From the NCBI GenBank assembly GCA_028820655.1, contig JAPPIK010000056.1, positions 89,880 through 153,879 on the forward strand: a stretch of DNA of 64,000 nt, given 5' to 3'. The notes under the pieces were generated by a model. That model had not been told where the DNA came from. It saw only the letters and a list, made by a program, of their open reading frames with translations, and ran no database searches. Source of the DNA: Candidatus Poribacteria bacterium (lineage in GTDB: Bacteria > Poribacteria > WGA-4E > JAJDTR01). Position numbers and translations under genes: made by a program. Positions within the stretch are counted from its first letter, which is position 1. Every line of letters starts with the position of its first letter. This document shows positions 59,693 to 64,000 of this stretch, piece by piece.

Positions 59693-61252
59693 TCAACGCG
59701 ATGTCATAGTGATAACCGGAACAATCAATTCTCCCATTGAGATGCCTCCATGCTGAAATCCTCCCCGAAACTGTCGAGTATACTCGTGGAACTGATTTGG
59801 ATAAACAAAATAGTAGTCGTCTTTTGCTATAATATAGTTCTTGTTTGAACTTTCAGCAGGCAATTTATACGTGTTCGGCTGCTTAATGTGGACCGCTTGA
59901 CCGTTGTCGCATGCCAAGTCCGTGCCGACTTTGAAGCGGAGGCTTGTCGAAGTCTGTCGATTTCCAAACGCTTTTGTCGGCCGATTGCCGAGCACGGAAC
60001 CGTGGTCCGTGGTTAGCACAACAACTGCATCTCGAGGTGAGATAATCTTCAAAATCTCAAATAGAGCCGAGTGTGCAAACCACGATTTCGCCAAAGAACG
60101 AAATGCGGATTCATCTGGAGCAATCTGTTGAAGCACGTCTGACTGAGAGCGCTGATGAGTCAAAATATCAATGAAATTTACTATCAGCGCGGACAGACTG
60201 ATTCGCTCAAAAGATGAAACCTGTCGGATGTATTCGTTGCCTCCTTTGGCGTCAAAAATCTTGAAATACCGCATGCCGGGTTTGAGTCTTAACCCCGCAT
60301 TCCGCAGTTTCACTTGTAGAAGCTGTTTCTCAAACCGATTGGTACTCGTTTGATCTTCCGAGTTTTCCTGCCAATATTGAGGGAACTTTTCGGCGAGCTC
60401 CAGTGGAAAAAGCCCGCTAAAAAGGGCATTGCGCGAATAGAGCGTCGCGCTAGGTAAAATTGAGTAATAGCAACTCCGATCAATATAGTAATACGGCTGT
60501 AGCAATGGTTCAATTGCAAGCCAATGATCGAGTCGCAAACAATCAACAACGATAAAATACACCTGTTTATTCTTGCGAAGGTGAGGAATAACAAATCGAT
60601 CAAGAACATCAACCGAAAGAACCGGGGCATCTTTTCCCCTTATCCAGCGTGTGTAATTTTCTGCAACATAATCGGAAAATAGGGCATTACACTCTTTTTT
60701 CTGTTCCAAATGTGTCTCTTCAAGACCGGTTTCACCGAGGATATCGAATTCAAGATCCCATTCGACCAATTTCGAATAAATTTCTGCCCAATTGCGCCAA
60801 TCGGGGGCCGAATCTTTGATTTGACGAATCTGATTGAAGTCGTGAGTATATTTGTGTGGTACCTGTTCTTCGATGATCTTGGTTTGATCCAAGACACGCT
60901 TCAGTGTAGAAGCAATTTGGGCTCCTCCAATGGGTTTGACAAGGAAGTCGTTTATCCGTTTTCCTAACGCCTCATTGATTAACGCATCCTCCCTGCATTG
61001 CGTCACCATTATGAGTGGTATCGTCGAGTCGAGTTCGCGAACCCGAGCAAGGACCGACATACCATCCTGTCCCGGCATCATCTGATCTAGCAAGATCGCA
61101 TCATACCGAGAGTTCTTAATCATGGAAACCGCGTCATCGCCATTCGAAACGGGAGTAACATCATACGATTTTTCGTTCAGATATAGTATATGGGGTTTCA
61201 GCGCCTCAATCTCGTCATCGATCCAGAGGATTCTATGTGCGGAAAGTGCCAT
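59693..61252 (-). CDS. PorX-like response regulator (REC + PglZ domain), second copy
   Basis: MALSAHRILWIDDEIEALKPHILYLNEKSYDV; LLDQMMPGQDG; VYFIVVDCLRLDHW; TTDHGSVLGNRPTKA; GGFQHGGISMGELIVPVITM. Confidence 0.9.
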   Translation of the reverse strand: MALSAHRILWIDDEIEALKPHILYLNEKSYDVTPVSNGDDAVSMIKNSRYDAILLDQMMPGQDGMSVLARVRELDSTIPLIMVTQCREDALINEALGKRINDFLVKPIGGAQIASTLKRVLDQTKIIEEQVPHKYTHDFNQIRQIKDSAPDWRNWAEIYSKLVEWDLEFDILGETGLEETHLEQKKECNALFSDYVAENYTRWIRGKDAPVLSVDVLDRFVIPHLRKNKQVYFIVVDCLRLDHWLAIEPLLQPYYYIDRSCYYSILPSATLYSRNALFSGLFPLELAEKFPQYWQENSEDQTSTNRFEKQLLQVKLRNAGLRLKPGMRYFKIFDAKGGNEYIRQVSSFERISLSALIVNFIDILTHQRSQSDVLQQIAPDESAFRSLAKSWFAHSALFEILKIISPRDAVVVLTTDHGSVLGNRPTKAFGNRQTSTSLRFKVGTDLACDNGQAVHIKQPNTYKLPAESSNKNYIIAKDDYYFVYPNQFHEYTRQFRGGFQHGGISMGELIVPVITMTSR

Positions 61253-62838
61253 CAAACATCCTCCTCGTTCATCTTCATGCGTTTCAGTCTCCATCTTGTC
61301 GTCTGTTCCAAGCGATTCGCCCAATGTCTAATGCTAACTCGCTCTGGCGGGATGGATTCAACGGGCAAAACCAACTCGAAGGTTGTGCCGCTCGGATTAC
61401 TCTCCGTTAACCGAATCTGTCCATGATGGTACTCTTTGATGATTCGATGGGCAAGCGTCAAGCCAAGCCCCCAGCCGTGTTTCTTCGTCGTCATTCCGGG
61501 GCGGAAGATTTTGCGGCGGTTTTTCCGTTCAATTCCGCTCCCATTGTCTTTGTACCGAATGACAATTTGCCGCTTCTCCTTATCGAATGTCGGTGCAATT
61601 TCGATCAGCCCTACGTCCTGCTCCATGGCATCTAGCGAATTCCGAATCAGATTTTCGAATACCCACTGCAACAGATCTGCATTCGCTCGAATGTGAGGAA
61701 GCTCCTTTGTGGCCACCCGTATTTCAATCTGTTTGGTGCGATGGGGCAAACGCTTTCTGAAATATGTAACGACAACATCAATGATAGAGTTGATATCAAC
61801 TTTCGATTTTGATGGGTACGTGCCGATAGTTCCCAGCCGATCTGCAATTTTTCGGAGTCGGACTAGGTCGTTTTGCATATCCAAATAGACTTCAGTCGTG
61901 CTTTCGTCCGCGGATTCTCTACCTCTCTCTCTTAGCAATTCAATCCATCCCATTAAAGAGGAAATCGGTGTTCCAAGTTGGTGAGCAGTCTCTTTTGCAA
62001 GTCCGCCCCAGATAGCTGCACGTTCGAAGGATTGAATTCGTTGATAACAAAGAAGGCCCACCGCCAAAAACGTGAAAAATACGAGCGCCAGTACTATAGG
62101 CATTATGATAAGACCGTGATAAGGAGTTTTCCCGTAATAAAAATAACCTTTTCGCAGGTCTGGGTGCGTCTGAAGCGGCACGTAGAAGTTGAGTGCTTTT
62201 GAGTTTTGAACGAGCCTTTCCGCATTCGCGTATTGCTTCTGCGTGGCATTCTCAGTTGTCATCCATTCTCCCCAAATCTCCCATTTTTGCGGATTGTCAT
62301 TCACATCAGTGAGAACAAAAGGGATTTGGGTTACGGCTGATCCATCACCCTCGCCATAGTAGAGATACGCGTATAGCTTGCGATCTTTTAAGCTATACAT
62401 TACTTCTTTCGGTTCAACGATGTTTTTCTTCATCCGTTGAAGCGCGTTTCTCAACTTCAGTTCTTCGGAAGGTGACAGCGCCGGCGGACCATCGGCGCCA
62501 AATTTGCGGTCAATCTCTTCGTCAACCCCAAGCACAATCACTATCTCCTCGGTCTCTGCATCGGTAAGTATGAATGAGAGACGGCTTGCCGACAGGGATT
62601 CTCTAAAGATTGCCTTCAATTTGCCGGCTAACTTCATGTCATGTATTCCCGGAAGTTCAGATGCCAAATCTGCCAGCGGGGGAACTTGCGCATCGAGATC
62701 TCGATTCAATTGGAGAATTTGTTTGGTGTAGTAAACGAAAGCGAACGTCAGAATAAGGAGCCCGACGATGAAGTAGGTGAGCAGAAATTTGGAAGCGGTG
62801 TAACTGGCTGGGTTATTCTTATCGCGCCGGAAAAACAT
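61252..62838 (-). CDS. Sensor histidine kinase, two TM helices (PorY-like candidate)
   Basis: H-box AKETAHQLGTPISSLMGWIELL; N-box ENLIRNSLDAM; DNGSGIERKNRRKIFRPGMTTKKHGWGLGLTLAHRII. Confidence 0.92.
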   Translation of the reverse strand: MFFRRDKNNPASYTASKFLLTYFIVGLLILTFAFVYYTKQILQLNRDLDAQVPPLADLASELPGIHDMKLAGKLKAIFRESLSASRLSFILTDAETEEIVIVLGVDEEIDRKFGADGPPALSPSEELKLRNALQRMKKNIVEPKEVMYSLKDRKLYAYLYYGEGDGSAVTQIPFVLTDVNDNPQKWEIWGEWMTTENATQKQYANAERLVQNSKALNFYVPLQTHPDLRKGYFYYGKTPYHGLIIMPIVLALVFFTFLAVGLLCYQRIQSFERAAIWGGLAKETAHQLGTPISSLMGWIELLRERGRESADESTTEVYLDMQNDLVRLRKIADRLGTIGTYPSKSKVDINSIIDVVVTYFRKRLPHRTKQIEIRVATKELPHIRANADLLQWVFENLIRNSLDAMEQDVGLIEIAPTFDKEKRQIVIRYKDNGSGIERKNRRKIFRPGMTTKKHGWGLGLTLAHRIIKEYHHGQIRLTESNPSGTTFELVLPVESIPPERVSIRHWANRLEQTTRWRLKRMKMNEEDV

Positions 62839-63163
62839 GGGCTTTCCTCACACTAGGATTCGGAGAAATCTCCAAAATAGTTTATCAGATCGCGCACGAA
62901 AAGTCAAGAACGCGTTTTCGCAATTGCGAGGACCATCACGTCTGGAGCGTAAAATTCTCGCCCACAGTGCCCCCATGTATCTCAAATTGCGTCAAGAATT
63001 CAAACCTTGGAATCGACTATTGGCGTTCTCTAAAACCGTGTGAGAAATCTCCGACTGACCTTCTCCTCATCACGTCACTAGCCCGCTCCCTTTGCTAAGC
63101 AATTCTCTGATACACTACAATGAAAGCATCTGAAGAAGCCCCGAAAAATGACAGTGCGGCAAC

Positions 63164-64000
63164 TTATTCGAGCGCCCAGACATCCCCGGTGAACGGTGGA
63201 AACAGACAGTCAAGTAAGACAGCCGCATCACTGGTTGCCGAACAGTCGGCAAATTGTGATGTCAACTCGTTGGTCCGGAAACGACCGCATAGGACCTGCC
63301 AAAAGGTCATACCCGGTAGCTGAACATCGCCATCCTCGAACGAACCGGGGCACCATCTGGAAATCTCCGAAAGATGTCCAGCCTCGAACTTCATGCGCAA
63401 TCCGCCTTGATAGAAATTGAGTCTCAATTCTCCGGTATAGGCTTCAGCTACTGTTCCGACGAGGTGTTTTTCAAGGGCGGGATGGATATGCCGCAAAAAT
63501 GCGATTGTATCCGGTATTCGGATATGCCAAGCGTACGAATCCTCATTGCGCAGGACGTAATTCGGCATAGCAGTATATGCCTGGTGGTCCCGTCCGAGGG
63601 TAAAGGCAATTCCCTTGGCATTCTTGCTTTTTCCGTTATCAGCGACAGATGATTTCTTGGCTTTTGCCCATAGTGATCGCAGCAGAGACTGCATGAGGTA
63701 AAGATAGCCAATGCCCGGCTTCAGTTCTAGCTGCGTCACCCAAAAACAGGGATTATCGGAGATCTGCCAAAGCATTGGCAAGTATGTCACATATCCCAAG
63801 CGTGTCCCCGCTAAATCTTCGATAATCTCCCACTCAAACCGGGCTCCACTCCCTTCGGATCGCCCTTCGAGTTCATATTCCCACATTAACGCCGAACGGG
63901 GGCAAGCAAACACCTGCCGTTCGATGGCAATCTGGTACAACTCTTGGATGAAAGCATTATCAACTGGGCTTCGGGCGCGGAGACGGCAGGATTCAGCGCG
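63164..64000 (-). CDS. GNAT-family N-acetyltransferase-like protein (C-terminal sterol-carrier-like region), 5' end beyond window
   Basis: Frame stays open to the right edge (RAESCRLRARSPVDNAFIQELYQIAIERQV...); ELKPGIGYLYLMQSLL; LRLNFYQGGLRMKFEAGHLSEI. Confidence 0.5.
   Translation of the reverse strand, partial: RAESCRLRARSPVDNAFIQELYQIAIERQVFACPRSALMWEYELEGRSEGSGARFEWEIIEDLAGTRLGYVTYLPMLWQISDNPCFWVTQLELKPGIGYLYLMQSLLRSLWAKAKKSSVADNGKSKNAKGIAFTLGRDHQAYTAMPNYVLRNEDSYAWHIRIPDTIAFLRHIHPALEKHLVGTVAEAYTGELRLNFYQGGLRMKFEAGHLSEISRWCPGSFEDGDVQLPGMTFWQVLCGRFRTNELTSQFADCSATSDAAVLLDCLFPPFTGDVWALE

Noticed and set aside
59463-59696. 77-aa ORF abutting the PorX-like stop
   Set aside because: No recognisable features and atypical composition; insufficient support

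Overview
64 kb of a bacterial chromosome with about 40 protein genes, two tRNAs and no CRISPR array. The C-terminal sorting-like module of the WD40 protein at 7863-10184 (NYPNPF..W.P..L...AGDY..YWDG.N..GE.V.SGIY.Y...A..F.ATRKM) resembles proteins I associate with Candidatus Poribacteria or a related sponge/marine lineage; this assignment is inference. Housekeeping genes are intact (obgE, proB, proA, nadC, rplU, rpmA, rng, mrp, a NifS/IscS-type desulfurase, glycolate-oxidase-like genes). The accessory segment 44-57 kb is different. It holds a TIR-like (MTH538/DUF1863, ThsB-type) gene overlapping a 161-aa partner gene, a family of trypsin-like serine proteases with TPR tails, and many decayed genes: a HicB antitoxin remnant, an IS1-type transposase remnant, a DUF2971 gene with an in-frame TAG, two frameshifted protease-TPR genes and a fourth protease remnant. 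A ~210-bp MITE-like element sits directly upstream of obgE. Two PorX-like response regulators (REC + PglZ/alkaline-phosphatase-like) occur at 16.4-18.0 kb and 59.7-61.3 kb; the second is translationally coupled to a sensor kinase, suggesting a PorX/PorY-type (T9SS-associated) circuit outside classical Bacteroidetes. The best candidates for under-described systems are the TIR-like/161-aa cassette and the PorX/kinase pair. All homology calls come from reading the sequence; no database search was run.
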